Made by a program: the position numbers and the translations under genes. The notes beneath the pieces are model-generated. The model saw only the letters and a list, made by a program, of their open reading frames with translations, ran no database searches and was not told the origin of the DNA. Shown here piece after piece: positions 22,411 through 34,642 of a stretch of DNA of 64,000 bases (its first letter is position 1; the number at the start of each line of letters is the position of its first letter). The stretch is from Eucalyptus grandis (Eukaryota; Streptophyta; Magnoliopsida; Myrtales; Myrtaceae): assembly GCF_016545825.1 (NCBI RefSeq), contig NC_052620.1:9362001-9426000 (forward strand), written 5' to 3'.

Positions 22411-23067
22411 GGGTTAAAACCACAAAAACTTTAAACTAGTATACTTATGACAAATTTACTTCAAACTAATTATTTAACAATCAAAAACTCCAAACTGGTA
22501 CATTTTTTATAAATTTATCTCAAATCAATATACTCGCAATAATTTTTTTTTTTTTTTGGATACCTAGGAACCACCGTATAGCTGGCAACCGACGACATAA
22601 ACCTAGGAGGCATTAGCGCGGGGACCCACCACCCGTGGCATCCCACTTAAGTCGCACATTGTGACGAGTTGGGGAATCGAACCCTGTCCTTGCGTGTGGC
22701 CAATGTTCGAATCCACCAACTCGACCACCACGGGGTGGGTCTTGTGACAAATTTGCCTCCCATTAATTTTTGTTAAATTTTACTATCAAATTGCTGAATT
22801 TAATGACATATGACAATTGACCGGTATACCAATCTGAGATTTTACTCTCCGTTTATCATTGTTGTACTAGTTTTGTGATTTTTTGTGATATTAATCCAAT
22901 TTAATGGAGAGTATATTTGTCACAAATGTATTAGTTTAGAGTTTTTTGTAGTCATTTATGGTGAATTTGTCACAAATATACTGGTTTAGATTTTTCGTGG
23001 TCAAAAAATTAGTTTTTGGTAAATTTGTTATAAATATACTAATTTGAATTTTTCATGGTATTAATCC
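22411..23067. mobile_element. MITE (family F) in GH5 block C, carrying a SINE
   Basis: The ends are inverted: GGGTTAAAACCACAAAAAC on the left and GGATTAATACCATGAAAAA read from the right. Inside are inverted copies of the phrase meaning ACTGGTACA...TGACAAATTTACC. The flanks AAAAAATATA (22,401-22,410) and AATAAATATA (23,068-23,077) match 9 of 10, and block B has the uninterrupted site near 19,975. A 9-10 bp duplication with long inverted ends suggests a Mutator-like non-autonomous element. Confidence 0.75.
22543..22740 (-). mobile_element. tRNA-derived SINE
   Basis: On the minus strand it starts ACCCACCCCGTGG, has an A box TGGTCGAGTTGG (22,716-22,727) and a B box GGTTCGATTCC (22,673-22,683), and ends in a 15-base A tail. 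The flanks CTCGCAATAA (22,533-22,542) and CTTGTGACAA (22,741-22,750) are a plausible aged target duplication in which all four differences are transitions. It is nested inside the MITE 22,411-23,067. Confidence 0.85.
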
Positions 23068-23815
23068 AATAAATATAAGGATCATTTTAACAAAAAAAAA
23101 AAAGAAACACACACACATACACATACACACAAAAAAGCATACCGGTGACTTTGATTTTAAAAAATTGGGGGACTAATGTTTCATTTTTTTCTAACTATCT
23201 ATGATTTTGAACATGACATGGCCTTATGTCTCTCCCGAGAAACGGACTTCAGCATTGACAGAAATAATTGAACTTTTTATCAATGAATGTGCTCATTTTC
23301 ACCACGACAATAGGCTAATCAATCACGTTAAGCTTTATTGGAAGGTAATAAAGTAGGAACGTAGTGGAAGCATTCCCACGTTCAATTCTATTTAATTCTA
23401 TTATTGTCACCATAATGGCAACTTTTGATAATACATGAATTTTGTAAATAGATTACCAATCTGTTCTTAGTATTCATGATGACATGTGTTGATAGATGAA
23501 GCCAAATCTTTTTTAGGGGCTTTTTTTGTCTTTTCCATTAATTTTGCTTTTAGGTTAAAAGCTATACCTTTATATCAGCAATATTTAGACGCTAACCAAA
23601 GAAAATAGAGAGGAAAGAAAAGAGAAAAGAAAAAAAGTGAGTTTTCTTTTCTTTCTAAATATTCTCAATCTCTTTGTGCCCTAATGTTAAGAGAAGATCA
23701 TCGCTCTATTGCAACTTTTTCGAAGTTAGTAAATTTGCAGAGTGCCTTTGCACGGAGACATAACCCAAGTTTAGGTGAATTTCGATAATAAATTTTCTAG
23801 CATATTATTTAAAGG

Positions 23816-24345
23816 GCACATTTGGTAACCATTCTATTCTAAAAAAATAATTTCTACTTAGAAATGATTCTTTTTTATTATGTTTTATGGACAAGTTTCT
23901 GAGTATTTGAAAGCATTTAGTAACTACCCAAGATTTCTATTATTAGAATAAAAATGCGTTTAGTACGGCTCTTAAATTTTTTTGTAACTTAGAATTCTTT
24001 TAATTTTTAATACTTTTAATATATTTTTCTCCTTTAATTTTTTAATAACTTTATTATATAAATTTATTTTTAAAATTATTTTATCATATATTTTAAAATT
24101 TTATTATACAAATTTATCATATTTCTATATAATTTTATTATGTAATTTTATTATATTTTTAAATTTTATTTTAATTTTTAAAATAATTTCATTATATATT
24201 TTAAAAAATTTTATATAATTTTATCATATTTTTAGTATAATTTTATTATATTTTTCAAATTTTCTTTTAATTTTTTTAATAATTTTACTATGCAATTTTA
24301 TTATATATTTTTAATAATTTTATTGTATTTTTGCTTTTGTCTAGA
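23816..24345. repeat. AT-rich low-complexity segment starting with a MITE-like end
   Basis: It starts GGGCACATTTGGTAACCATTCT, similar to one end of the element at 35,824-36,448, and then becomes nearly pure A/T with TTTTATTATAT words. No matching right end was found, so it is probably a truncated element plus low-complexity sequence. Confidence 0.4.
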
Positions 24346-24399
24346 GAAAGATGTAAAGCATTGAAAAGTTGCTTACACTACCCATGTAAAGCATTGAAA

Positions 24400-24795
24400 A
24401 GTTGTTTACAATGCACATGTAAACACCTTGTCTAGAAAATTTAGCAAGCCTCCCACAAAAGGCTTTAACGGTGTTGAATCATACACAATCCACCATCTTA
24501 CTAGATCCTCAGAGCAGTTTGATGTTTGTTTGCCATCAATTGGAAATCCTACTCGATAAAGTGTTCCGGTGATCCTACCAAACACATTTGCTAATAAAAT
24601 ATTGATCTATTTAGTCTTTGTATCATACTACATATTTTCTTTGCCACTTATCAACTAAGGATTACCTATAAGAGTTTTGGGCAACACTTGGGCTATGGCC
24701 ATTTGTTATTCAGTATTCACCTCATAAGCCACTAAGCGCAATCATTTCGAAGACAAACAAATCACTATCATCCCAGCTCGTGCCTCCATTGTAAT
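24400..24795 (-). pseudogene. GH5 copy C: exon 5 and part of exon 4
   Basis: 24,405-24,575 corresponds to exon 5 (AGCCTCCCACAAAAGGCTTT and ATCCACCATCTTACTAG are shared) and 24,664-24,795 to exon 4. Exon 4 stops abruptly at a copia LTR end (CAACA on the minus strand). Indels break both frames, and exons 6-8 and 1-3 are missing. Confidence 0.8.
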
Positions 24796-24836
24796 TGTTG
24801 AGAGTGTATAATGGAAGTTCGAGACCTTGCCAAGAG

Positions 24837-27800
24837 TGTGACATTCTGAATTTCAAGTTTTGTTTTCAATTGAATAAGTTGGGCCTTTCATCGATGCGCC
24901 TATAATTCTTTTCCCTGAGTTGGCCACTCACGGGATAACTAGTTTATCAGGTGAAGCAGTTAAGGAATCTAAATGTAATAGACTTAAGAATTCGACTAGA
25001 AATCGACTACTTGACCGTGCTAAACTACAATGCGCCTATAGTTCATTACGGCACCGTCAAAATTGATCAAAGACCGAAGATAGGTCGATTTGATAGAGGT
25101 ATGTGATTACTGTGTGGGTAATTCCATCTAATTGCAAAATTATTGTTGAACGGTACTAGACCGAATTTTTATGTCATTTATGTACCCTATGCCCGTATTT
25201 GAAACATTGAGATTTTCACAATAATCGAGAGTCGTCAATGTGTCGAAAATGTACAATATGGCTAAAAAATAATCGACCACGGGTCAATTGTACCAAAAAT
25301 TCCTAAAAGCTATCTGATAGGTTAGGTCACACTAAAATCGCACTAGATTAAAATTAACCGCGAATTTGAAAGTTTTGTCATATCATGATTCATTTTAGAA
25401 ACGTTGACTCACCTTTCGAAAAATTTTCTGCAAATTGAGATTTTGGCGAAAATTCAAAGTAGGGCCGTTTTGAACTGGAAATTCGGAGGATCGTTGTTGG
25501 TCACGTTTTTAGGATTTAAGTTGGTTCAATTAACAAGAAAAAATCCTAAGAGGGACGAAATCATCTTGGTTCAATTTATATGGACCAAATTGAGCTCAAT
25601 TAGAGGAGGATTGAAAGGAAATTGAATCTAATTTGATGTCCAATGGTCCAAATTCGTAGGCCATCGGGGAGACAACATTTTGGACCATTTGGGAGACTTG
25701 TTTGGGAAGCCAAGGAGTTGCAAATGGCAGAGGATAACAGCCTAAGTGGTGGAGGCAAGCAATGATCAAGAAAGAGGATATTTGTGGTCAAAGGAAACGC
25801 CTAAAGCTTCTATAGTCTTCTTCTCCCTCAACCAGCCTCCTTTATCCATTATTGGTTAGAATTTGAGTTCCAAAAACTAGAGAAACCGAGCAGAGCAGCC
25901 TTTGCCCATTGCACAGCTGCCGGAGCTCCTCCGCCCATTGCTCGAGCCTGTCGTTGCCGCCCCTGCTCGCGAGTTGCTCTGTGCGTCCTGCGCGCTCGTC
26001 CCGCGCCTATTTGCGCCCAGCAAGCCATCGAGGCTGCCTAGAAGCTTCGCTAGCCACCGTACGTCGCCATCCAAGCCACCGGAAGTTCCGCCGTTGACCG
26101 CCTAGGACATTGTAGTTGTCGCCGTCCATCTTGTTCTGTTTCAACCCCTTCAACTGGTCCCTGCAGCCAAGAACAGAAGTGGAAGTCCCAGCAAGAGCTT
26201 AGACTTCTAGGCCCATTTAGGTCCCTTAGGGCCTTCGTTGGTACCTATTTGTGGGGTTGTTTATCACTCGCCTTTATGTCGCCGTCGCCATGAACTCATC
26301 GAAACGCTAAGCTGGTGAGTTTTTGCTAAACTCTGCTTATGGAGTTAATCATGCTTAAGAGATTATTAGTTTAGGTTAATTAGGGATTATGCGGTTAGTT
26401 AGATTAGATTAATGATTTAATTATTCAATTTTGCATATTATGTGGTTAGACTAGATAAATTAAGGTCTAGATAAGTTGTGATATTTATCTAGATAGATTC
26501 AAAAAATTTCTAGGCCCGTTTAGGTGGTTAGATTAGTGTTTCGACATAAGTTGCTATTTATTGAATTTAAATTGAATTATTTAATTAATTTTGGTATTTA
26601 TTTAATTAATTAACATTTTTTAGAAATTATACCGAGATAGTCGTGATTTGGAATTTCGTGCGATTGCAATTGTGTGCTTGGTTTATTTAATTGAGTGTTA
26701 ATTTGTGCGAATTGTGTGGCGATTGAAATTTCGAGTATTTAATTCAAAATTTGGAAATTTTGGTAATTATTTAGAAATTACCGGGTGTTGGATTTTGACA
26801 CTGAAAATAGTTTTAAATACTATGTCTAATAGTGGGATTTGAAAAGAAAGGGTATCAGTTTTTCTGGTTCAAATTGATCATATACCCACACACGATTATT
26901 TTACCGTGTATTTTTAATACGAATAAAATAGGCTGGGATCATTATTTTAATTGGGGCATTTAAGTGCAATGCACAGTGTCTTAGGCCAAGATTGAATGGT
27001 CGTATGTTGTTTAAGAGAACCCGTCCCAAGCTGTTGAGCTGGATGTGCCCCTTTATGGATGCCCTACCATTGGATGCCAATCACAGTAGAGGCTGGACCG
27101 ATGCTCATTTATGGAATACCATCAACGTAGTGATATTGCCATGCTTGATGGGCGAGACAATGCTTGATTACGCCAAAAGACCGCCAAACTTCGAGTAGGC
27201 CGTACCCGTGTGTGGCCGTGATTAACAATTGGAACGCATCTTTGAGTGAAATTGACGTATTTGGATTATAGGATAAAATTGTGTGGCATGGAATGGAATA
27301 TGTCATAACGATTTGACCCTATAATCGGAACCCCTTGTGTTGTTGAGATGAAAGTGATGGCGTTCCAATTATTTGAGCATGAATACTATTTATGTTTGTG
27401 ATAAGAACTGTACTGACATGCAGTAAGGATCTGAGACAAGGTAAGTCTCTATGATTGTGTGACTGCGTGGTTAGGACACCCTACGCGTATTTCCTTGCTA
27501 GTCGGAGTTTAGGAGGTGAACTTGCTGAGATATTGTCTCACCCCGTCGTGGGCTCATCTTTTTCCAGGTCCTTAGATGGAGCAGCGTCATGTACGCTATG
27601 GGGTTTCAAGGGAGGTAGACTTCCAACATTCCTATTTCCCAGTTTTGATGACCGACCTGACCCGTGAGCTTGTGGAGTCCACTGCTTAGGTCAATAATGG
27701 TCTACCCCACCTGGTGCCTCATCGTTTCAAAGCGTAGTACCTTCATAAGCCAGATGAGAGTCGGAAAGGTCCTATATGTGGTTTTGATGGGCCTCCCATC

Positions 27801-28150
27801 GGGATGGAAGAATGGGAGATAGGGCACCCTTTGGATCCTTATGGTCGTGGAGGATCCGGAGCCGAGGACTAGAGAGCGTGGAGTTTAGAATCTCCGTAGC
27901 CCCTTTTCGATCTAGACTTCTGTATATAGGTCTTTTGGTAGACTTTTGTATATAAACTCAGTTTGTTTATAAAGGTGTTTAGTTTGTTGTGATTGTCCTG
28001 CTTTCTTATCCCATGTTGTTTGTTGTCAGGGGTGTTTAATTCGCTTCCGCATGTGCAATAAAATGAATGGGTCGGCGACGCGTGCTGGGACGTCGCAAAT
28101 TTTATCGACTATTAAGGAATGGACACGCTCTTGAGGATCGGGGTGTGACA
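24837..28150 (+). mobile_element. 3.3-kb gypsy solo LTR (family X)
   Basis: It starts TGTGACATTCTG, ends GGGGTGTGACA, and is bounded by a perfect 5-bp duplication AAGAG (24,832-24,836 and 28,151-28,155). It is collinear with 36.6-43.7 kb, sharing GATAGGTTAGGT, CTCACCCCGT(C/T)GTGGGCT and GACGCGT...GACGTCGCA. There is no internal region, so it is a solo LTR. A degraded open frame occupies 27,577-27,880. It landed in a copia LTR. Confidence 0.9.
27577..27880 (+). pseudogene. Degraded LTR-embedded open frame (family X)
   Basis: Frames in this stretch contain LVPH, then Y-LH, and DESRKGPICGFDG, which matches DLVPHEY...HDGRREGPIAEGD encoded at 37,560-38,042 in a sister LTR. Stops are present. The function is unknown. 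Confidence 0.45.
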
Positions 28151-28745
28151 AAGAGGGTGCCCAAATCCAAGCTTGTCATATATCTAGTACGTCCATTTTC
28201 ACTCAAAACTTAAACTAATGAGTTTTTGAATCAATTAGGATATATTAACCGTTTTACATCATACAAATTCTCCAATGTGCATCCTAACAATCCCCTCTTC
28301 ATGTGTGAACTCAGTGTTAAGTCTACCCCCATAATCCAAGCATCATTCTACATCAGGATATCTCACAATTTGAATCTCCATCAACACCCTACTTCATCTC
28401 AAAGTCCATCAATTAGGCCCATGTTACTACACCACAATGCCAGACTACGTTAGTGACTAGCTACCTTCATTGAAATATTCACTAAATACAATAGATTGGG
28501 GGCCCACCAATCAATTATCGACTTTGATACTATTTAATTAGGGGCACATAGCATAAGTTCAATATATTCACCATCACCAAGAGAGAGCTCAAGTTCAAAC
28601 CCCCATTAACATATATAGTTGAACTCACATTCACTCAAAAATCTAAGCCAATGAGTTTTCGGTCAACTTGGATATATTAATTGCTCTACACCACACCAAT
28701 CTGATGTGAGACTTCTTTAACTCAACTCACATATGCATCCTAACA
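28151..28745 (-). mobile_element. Copia LTR - short internal - LTR remnant
   Basis: On the minus strand TGTTAGGATGCATATGTGAG starts at 28,745 and TGTTAGGATGCACATTGGAG near 28,297. The first is preceded by a GGGAGAAGAAA tract and the second by GAAGAGGGGA. A primer-site-like AGTATCAAAGTCGAT lies near 28,530. The lower LTR continues across the solo LTR insertion to 24,796, where it ends CTCTCAACA against GH5 exon 4. Together with the pol at 28,746-33,050, this makes an LTR-internal-LTR-pol arrangement. Confidence 0.65.
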
Positions 28746-31700
28746 TTTCTTCTCCCACTTGGTGAATTCTTTACATGCTTCTTTAGACCCAACACAATTG
28801 TACACTATTCAAACTTTTATGACCTTGCTGGATTGGTAAAAAAATCTGCACTATTTATATGTGTGTCAATTTTCTCTAGCTTTATAACCTTCCATCTATT
28901 TTTTCTCGGATGAAGTGATATTGTATGTTGATGTGCTTTGTTCTTACAAGAAATCCAATATTCGCTCTTTCTTATATAAAATCAAGCTCTTTACACAATC
29001 TACATAGCCAGATCACCCCTTAGCAGCAAAAGTAGGGGTCATGTACTATGCCTAAATAGTAGATAAAGCAACCATGCCTTGCTTCTTACTCATCCAACTC
29101 ATGACTCTTCCAAATAAGAAAACAACCTACCGATAGACCTCATGCTATCAATGTCATCACCCCAATTAGTATCCGCAAATCATATCAATTCTCACACATG
29201 TTGTTTTAGTTTTTCATGCTTTCATAACATAACTCAAAGTTAGATGTATCACGAGGATAATGAAGTGCCCACTTTGTTGCCATCCAATGCTTTTTCCATG
29301 AAGTGGACATATATTTTCTCAATACTTCCACTTTTGCATACTAAACTAGTGCTATCTCTTCAACTTCCTCCTCAATCTTAGGACACTAGAGGCTAACAAC
29401 TTGGAACTTGTGGGGTCCTCACTAACTTACATTATGCCATGTTGAACTTCTTGAACACATTTTCAATATATTTCTTCGAGATATATTCACCAAAAGTCTT
29501 AAGTTTTGTCATGAAATGTAACCGAGTTCTAAAATTTACAAAAAGTACAATCAAGTTCTAAAACTTATCAAATTTATGCAATTAAGTCCTTTCTTAATAC
29601 CATTGATTTCACTAATGGAAGATGCGAACGTGGTATTTTTAGAATTAATTTATATTTCCTACGAGGCATTTTTAATTATTTTTATCCAATTTATATTTAA
29701 ATTAGATTAAAAAACTAAAAAGAAAACCCAAAATTTTATTTTTAAAAATAGAACTAAAAGAAAAAAATAGAGAACAACAAGCTAGTGATCCCTTCCCTAG
29801 AAGGGTTGGCGACCCTACTAGGCCGAGCAAGGGTGCTCCAATCTAGGTGATGCCAACCTTCTCCTAGGGTCAGCAAGGCTTGCCAAGATCTAGGCAAATG
29901 GGCAAAAAAGCTCGCCATGCCCGAGCAAGCACGGTGTCACCCTCACCTAGGCCTAGCAAGGGTCCCTTGCTTGGGCCCAGCAAGGCCTTACCAAGGGTGG
30001 GCAATGGTTGTTGGCCTCGATCAATGTTGGCGTTGCCCAAATTTGGGTGCCTAAGCCCAAGCTTGGTAAGGGTTGCCAGCTCTTGCTTACGGTTGGCGAG
30101 AATGATCAACCACTACCGATCCCTCTAGCCATGGGGGTCGCGGTGAAAGTGCCCATTGGCAAGCCCTGCCATTTTCTTTTTTTTTTTTTTTAATATAGTT
30201 TTTAAATAAATTTTAGCTTTTTTTCTTTGAGCTTTTTAATCTATTTTAAAATTTTGAATAAAAATAATTTTAAAATGCCACATGGAAATAGAAATTAATT
30301 AAAAAAAAATACCACATCAGCATCTTCCATTACTCAAATTGATAGTGTTAACGAAATGACTTATTGCATCAATTTGACAAGTTTTAGAATTTTATTACAC
30401 TTTTTATAAATTTTAGAACCCAATTGCATTTTCATGATAAGTTTTAGAACTTCCAGTGAACACATCCCTATTTCTCCTAACTTAGCCACAACTTCTTATT
30501 CTCATGCTCTCTTTTTTTCTACATGCCCAAGATGAAGTTTGTTGGGCCTAGATCTTTCATCTCAAACTATTTTGCCAATAATCCTTTTACAATATTGATC
30601 ATTCTTAAACCGTTCCTAACTAGCAACATATCATCAACATATAAGGTTAAGATAACAAAATCATCCTATAACCTCATCATGTAGGCACAATGATTAGCAT
30701 CACAATGAACAAAGCCAAACTTCAAGACATAGGATTCGAATTTCTAGTACCACATTCTTGGAGATTGGTTCAGGCTATATAAAAATTTGTTCAGTTTGAA
30801 ACAAAATCTTTTTTTCCCTTTAACGATAAACCCTTATGATTTCTTCAGGTAAATATCCTCTTTTCAAGTCACCATAGAGGAATGTTGTTTTCACATCAAA
30901 CTGCTCTACCTCAAGATTGTATGTAGCTGCTACATATAAGACATGTGGAGTTCAATTTACTAGCACGTAAAAGATCTCACTATAATCAACTCTGTCTATC
31001 TGTGAGTATTCCTTTGCAACCAAATGAGCTTGTATTGTTTTATTTCTCCATCTACAAAGATCATCTTCTTGAACATCCACTTGCAATCAATTGTCTTTTG
31101 ATTACAAGTAGTTTAACCAAACTCCACATTCTATTTGTATCCAGTGAATTCATTTAATCTTTCATGAAAGTTTCCCATTTTTTGGCATCCTTCACACTTC
31201 TTGCTTCCTTGACGGTACTTGAATCATCATCCGTAACAGTCAAAGCACAATTCTCATTACTACTAAATAGGGTATACTTCTCAAGTGGTCTTCTCAGTCA
31301 TGTAAACCTTTTTAAGACCGGTTTTGATGGTGCTTCAACTTGAAACTCAATTTTAGAATCTACGGTGTCATCCACCTCGTTAGGCTCATTAGCTTCAAAA
31401 TCTAAAGTTTATGTTTTGGCTTGTATAGTCTTTGTCTCTTCCTTCAAACCTACATCTACTTTAACCATCAATAGTTTTTAGAAGCTTGTGGAAAAATCTG
31501 ATTTGTCATAAATTCTCTAAACACCACATCCCTACTGTAGATGATATGTACAGTATCAGGGTTCCACAAGTTATACCTTTTGGCATCATCCTTGTACCCA
31601 ATGAATATGCATTTCTTTGACTTACTCTTGAACTTGTTACTCTTTTCCTTTGGTACGCATATATATGCTTCACAGTCAAATACTCTAACATGGTATATGC

Positions 31701-33050
31701 ATGGCTTCATCATGAACAATGCCTCAAATGGTGTCTGACTCATCAAAGCTAATGTGGGAGACATGTTCTTTAGATAGCACACTGTAGCCATTAGTCCCAG
31801 CCGATATTCAACTAATAAGCCTACACTACTTACCATACTGCTTGCCTTCTCCATGAGAAATGTATTAATCCTCTCTACCACCCCTATTGTGCTGAGGTAA
31901 ATAGGGCATTCTCTTCTGCCTTGCAATGCCACTAGTCACATAGAATTGATCAAATTTCACTAAATAGAATACCCATCCATTGTCAGTCAGCAAAACTTTG
32001 ATTTTTCCTATCAAACTAATTTTCCACCAAAGATTTGAACTCTCAAAAGTTTTCAAACACATTATCTTTCCTCTACAAGAAATACATCCACACATATTTA
32101 GAAAAATCATCGATAAAACAAATATAATACATTGAATTTCCAAATGATGCAATAGGTGTAAAAGCAAAGAAATCACTATGGATAAGATCCAAAATCCCTT
32201 TTGTTCCTCCTATGGATTTAAAAGATACTCAATTTTGTTTCCCATGTAAACAATTTTCACAAAATCCAAAACCTATTGAAGAACTCGAGATTCCATTTAC
32301 CTTCTTCTTTGAGGAAAGAGTCATCGGTCCTTTCTCACCAATGTGACCCACTCTTGATGGCCTAATATAGAAATATCTTCTTTCACCTCCTCTAAGATAT
32401 AACTCGCACCATTGATCACTGTGCTTTCCAATAAATTCCACAATTTTCGATACCGTTTGTCTTTGGCGATTACCATAGATCCACAGATTAGCTTGCATAA
32501 ATATTGGTCACTAGTAAAAGTAATACCAACATCTTTCATGGTTCCCGTATAGGAATATGCATCACATCCGGAAGATTCTTGATTTTCCCATCTTTCATCC
32601 TCAGCTTCACTTTTCGTGATAAACAATATAAAACATCGTGTCATCTCCCATTCGCACTCTACCTCCCGATGTGGCTCATAACAATTGAACTAATCTCTTT
32701 GAGGCATCATGTGGAAAGACACTCCAATGTCAATTATCCATGCACTACAGTCAACCTGAGATGAATTGTAGATGACATTCATGTCTCTCATGCTGTTGAT
32801 ATCATCCTTCTTTGTACTATAGCATGATGCCTCATCTCGCTACTCTAGACCCACACTTTTACTTCTACAATCCTTCTTCATGTGTTCAGGTTTTTTACAC
32901 TTCTAACACGTTATTTATTTTTTTATTTTTTTATTTTATAGATCTCTACTTTTAGATCTTCCTCCAAATATATTCCTGCCACCAAATCTAGATTTAGATC
33001 TTTCAGTGTTCCTTCCTCTTAAGGAAAGATCCTCATTCATTGCATTATCA
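28746..33050 (-). pseudogene. Ty1/copia gag-pol, heavily degraded
   Basis: Read on the minus strand in order: a C-x2-C-x4-H-x4-C zinc knuckle with one stop (32,911-32,866); a GAG-preintegrase block RVGHIGEKGPMTLS and CENCLHGKQN (32,430-32,225); integrase with LLTDNGW (31,990), VERINTFLMEKASSM, SKSKKCIFIGYKDDAK and YSRDVVF (31,932-31,468); reverse transcriptase with EQFDVKTTFL (about 30,870) and the catalytic YVDDMLL (about 30,640); and RNase H with TKHINIQYHFIRE (about 28,920). Frameshifts and stops are frequent, and the 5' LTR is missing. A 991-bp Mutator-like element interrupts it. Confidence 0.9.
29478..30468. mobile_element. 991-bp Mutator-like non-autonomous element with long TIRs
   Basis: The left end GAGATATATTCACC and right end (minus strand) GGGATGTGTTCACTGG start inverted repeats of about 160 bp that include AAGTTCTAAAACTT, GATGCAA and TAATGGAAGATGC. 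The flanks TATTTCTTC (29,469-29,477) and TATTTCTCC (30,469-30,477) form a 9-bp duplication with one transition. Removing it restores the copia EKYIENV frame. The middle (29,800-30,170) is GC-richer with repeated CTAGGCC, AGCAAGG and TTGGCGA words. Confidence 0.88.
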
Positions 33051-33054
33051 GAAA

Positions 33055-34640
33055 AGCTAAAGCCCAAAAGTTGGGGTCATGTTAGAAAATCTGAATGCCA
33101 AAAGTTATTGCATGGTCATACTACGTGGAATAATATCATTGGAACTATCACAGATACTATGACAAAAGGCAATTTTAGTCTCTTTGCTCAAAATGCTACA
33201 GGACATCATGCATGGTCAAAAAAATGGTTAATACCTTGAAAAACCCCAAACGGTACATTTTGTGACAAATTTACCCCAAACTATTTTTGACCACCAAAAA
33301 CCCCAAACTAGTATACTTTTGACAAATTTACCCTAAATTGGTACACTTATGACAAATTTACCCTCTGTTAGTTTTAGTTAAATTTTCTTGTTAAATTATA
33401 AAGTTAAATAACACGTGACAATTGACCGGTATATCAATTTGAGATTTTACACTTTGTTTGTCATAGTTTATAATTTTTGTGATTTTTTGTGGTATTAATC
33501 TAATTTTTCAGAGGGTATATTAGACACAAATTTACCAATTTGGGATTTTTTGTGATCGAATAAATTAATTTGGGGTAAATTTGTCATAAATGTACCAGTT
33601 TATGGTTTTTTATAGTTAGTCGGGGTAAATTTGTCACAGGTGTACCAGTTTTGGGTTTTTCATGGTCAAAAAAATAGTTTGGGGTAAATTTGTCACAAGT
33701 GTACCAGTTTGGGGCTTTTTAAGGTATTAACCCTAAAAAAAACCTAAAAAAGGGTAATATCATAGGTAGCTTCTATAATCTTTTACAAGCATTCTCTGAC
33801 GGAGACTTAGTTACAGAAACGTTTTGCCGAATTGGAAATTTCTTTTCTTCCAAACCAACGTTGACCGTAACAATGGAGGCCTGTACACCCTTCTAATCTT
33901 TCTCTCTCGTTTAATTTTTAGTTTCCCTCTCGCCCTTCTCAGACTTAAATGGGAACCTCGCGAGACGTTGCTTCTGGCAAGTCGCTGCAGTCACATTTAG
34001 ATCCATGGCCGTTGGGTAGTGAGTCGTGGCTATCGTGTCATGAGTCATGGCTATCGCATCTAAACTCATAACAGCCCTGGCCCCTTAGTCATGGCCATCT
34101 CTCTTAGATCTCAGAGAGGGCCAACATGGAGGTCACATGCGTCATATCATAGACTGCCACCGGTGAGGCAATGACGCCATCCGCCATGAGGTGGTGATCG
34201 ACCTCGGCGTGGCTGCCATGGATATGAGACCCAACCAAAGAGTCCTCCAAACCTATCGTGTTATTTCCAACATCTGCCATGGAGTCGCCAATCAATAACA
34301 TTTCCAACTTTGCAATTCACCAGCTACTAGCGCCTAATTCTTAGGATTTTTCCAAATCTGAGTTCAGATAACTTACCACATATAAATTTAGTCATAAAAT
34401 TAAAACACCAAATTAGAGTTAACACCAATCATTCGGAAAACGTATTTCAATTGGAAATCTAAATAAACGTGAGAAGGAAACTGTTGTACCAAAACTTAGA
34501 TATCTTAAGTTAGAAACCAAATTATGCGTGGGACACCTAGAAGAAGAAGAAGAAGAAGATGCTCACGTTCAATTCTATTTAATTCTTAGTACTCATGATG
34601 GCATGACCCGCTTGATGAGCATGAGGAACTATAGAATGGA
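33055..34640. repeat. GH5 block D duplicated flank
   Basis: Collinear with 18,930-20,400 and 21,540-23,460 (AAAGCTAAAGCCCAAAAGTTGG, TCATACTACGTGG, the CTCTCGCCCTTCTCAGA stretch, and the fossil primer-site segment 34,271-34,290). A (GAA)n run lies near 34,542-34,560. The 33,225-33,733 MITE is unique to this block. No gene is supported. Confidence 0.75.
33225..33733. mobile_element. MITE (family F) in GH5 block D
   Basis: The inverted ends are TGGTTAATACCTTGAAAAAC and, read from the right, GGGTTAATACCTTAAAAAGC. The inside is built of inverted copies of a TTGGGGTAAATTTGTCAC...GTACCAGTTT unit. The 9-bp flanks TCAAAAAAA and TAAAAAAAA match at 8 positions. Blocks B (near 19,058) and C (near 21,708) show the same site without the element. 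Confidence 0.85.
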
Positions 34641-34642
34641 AA

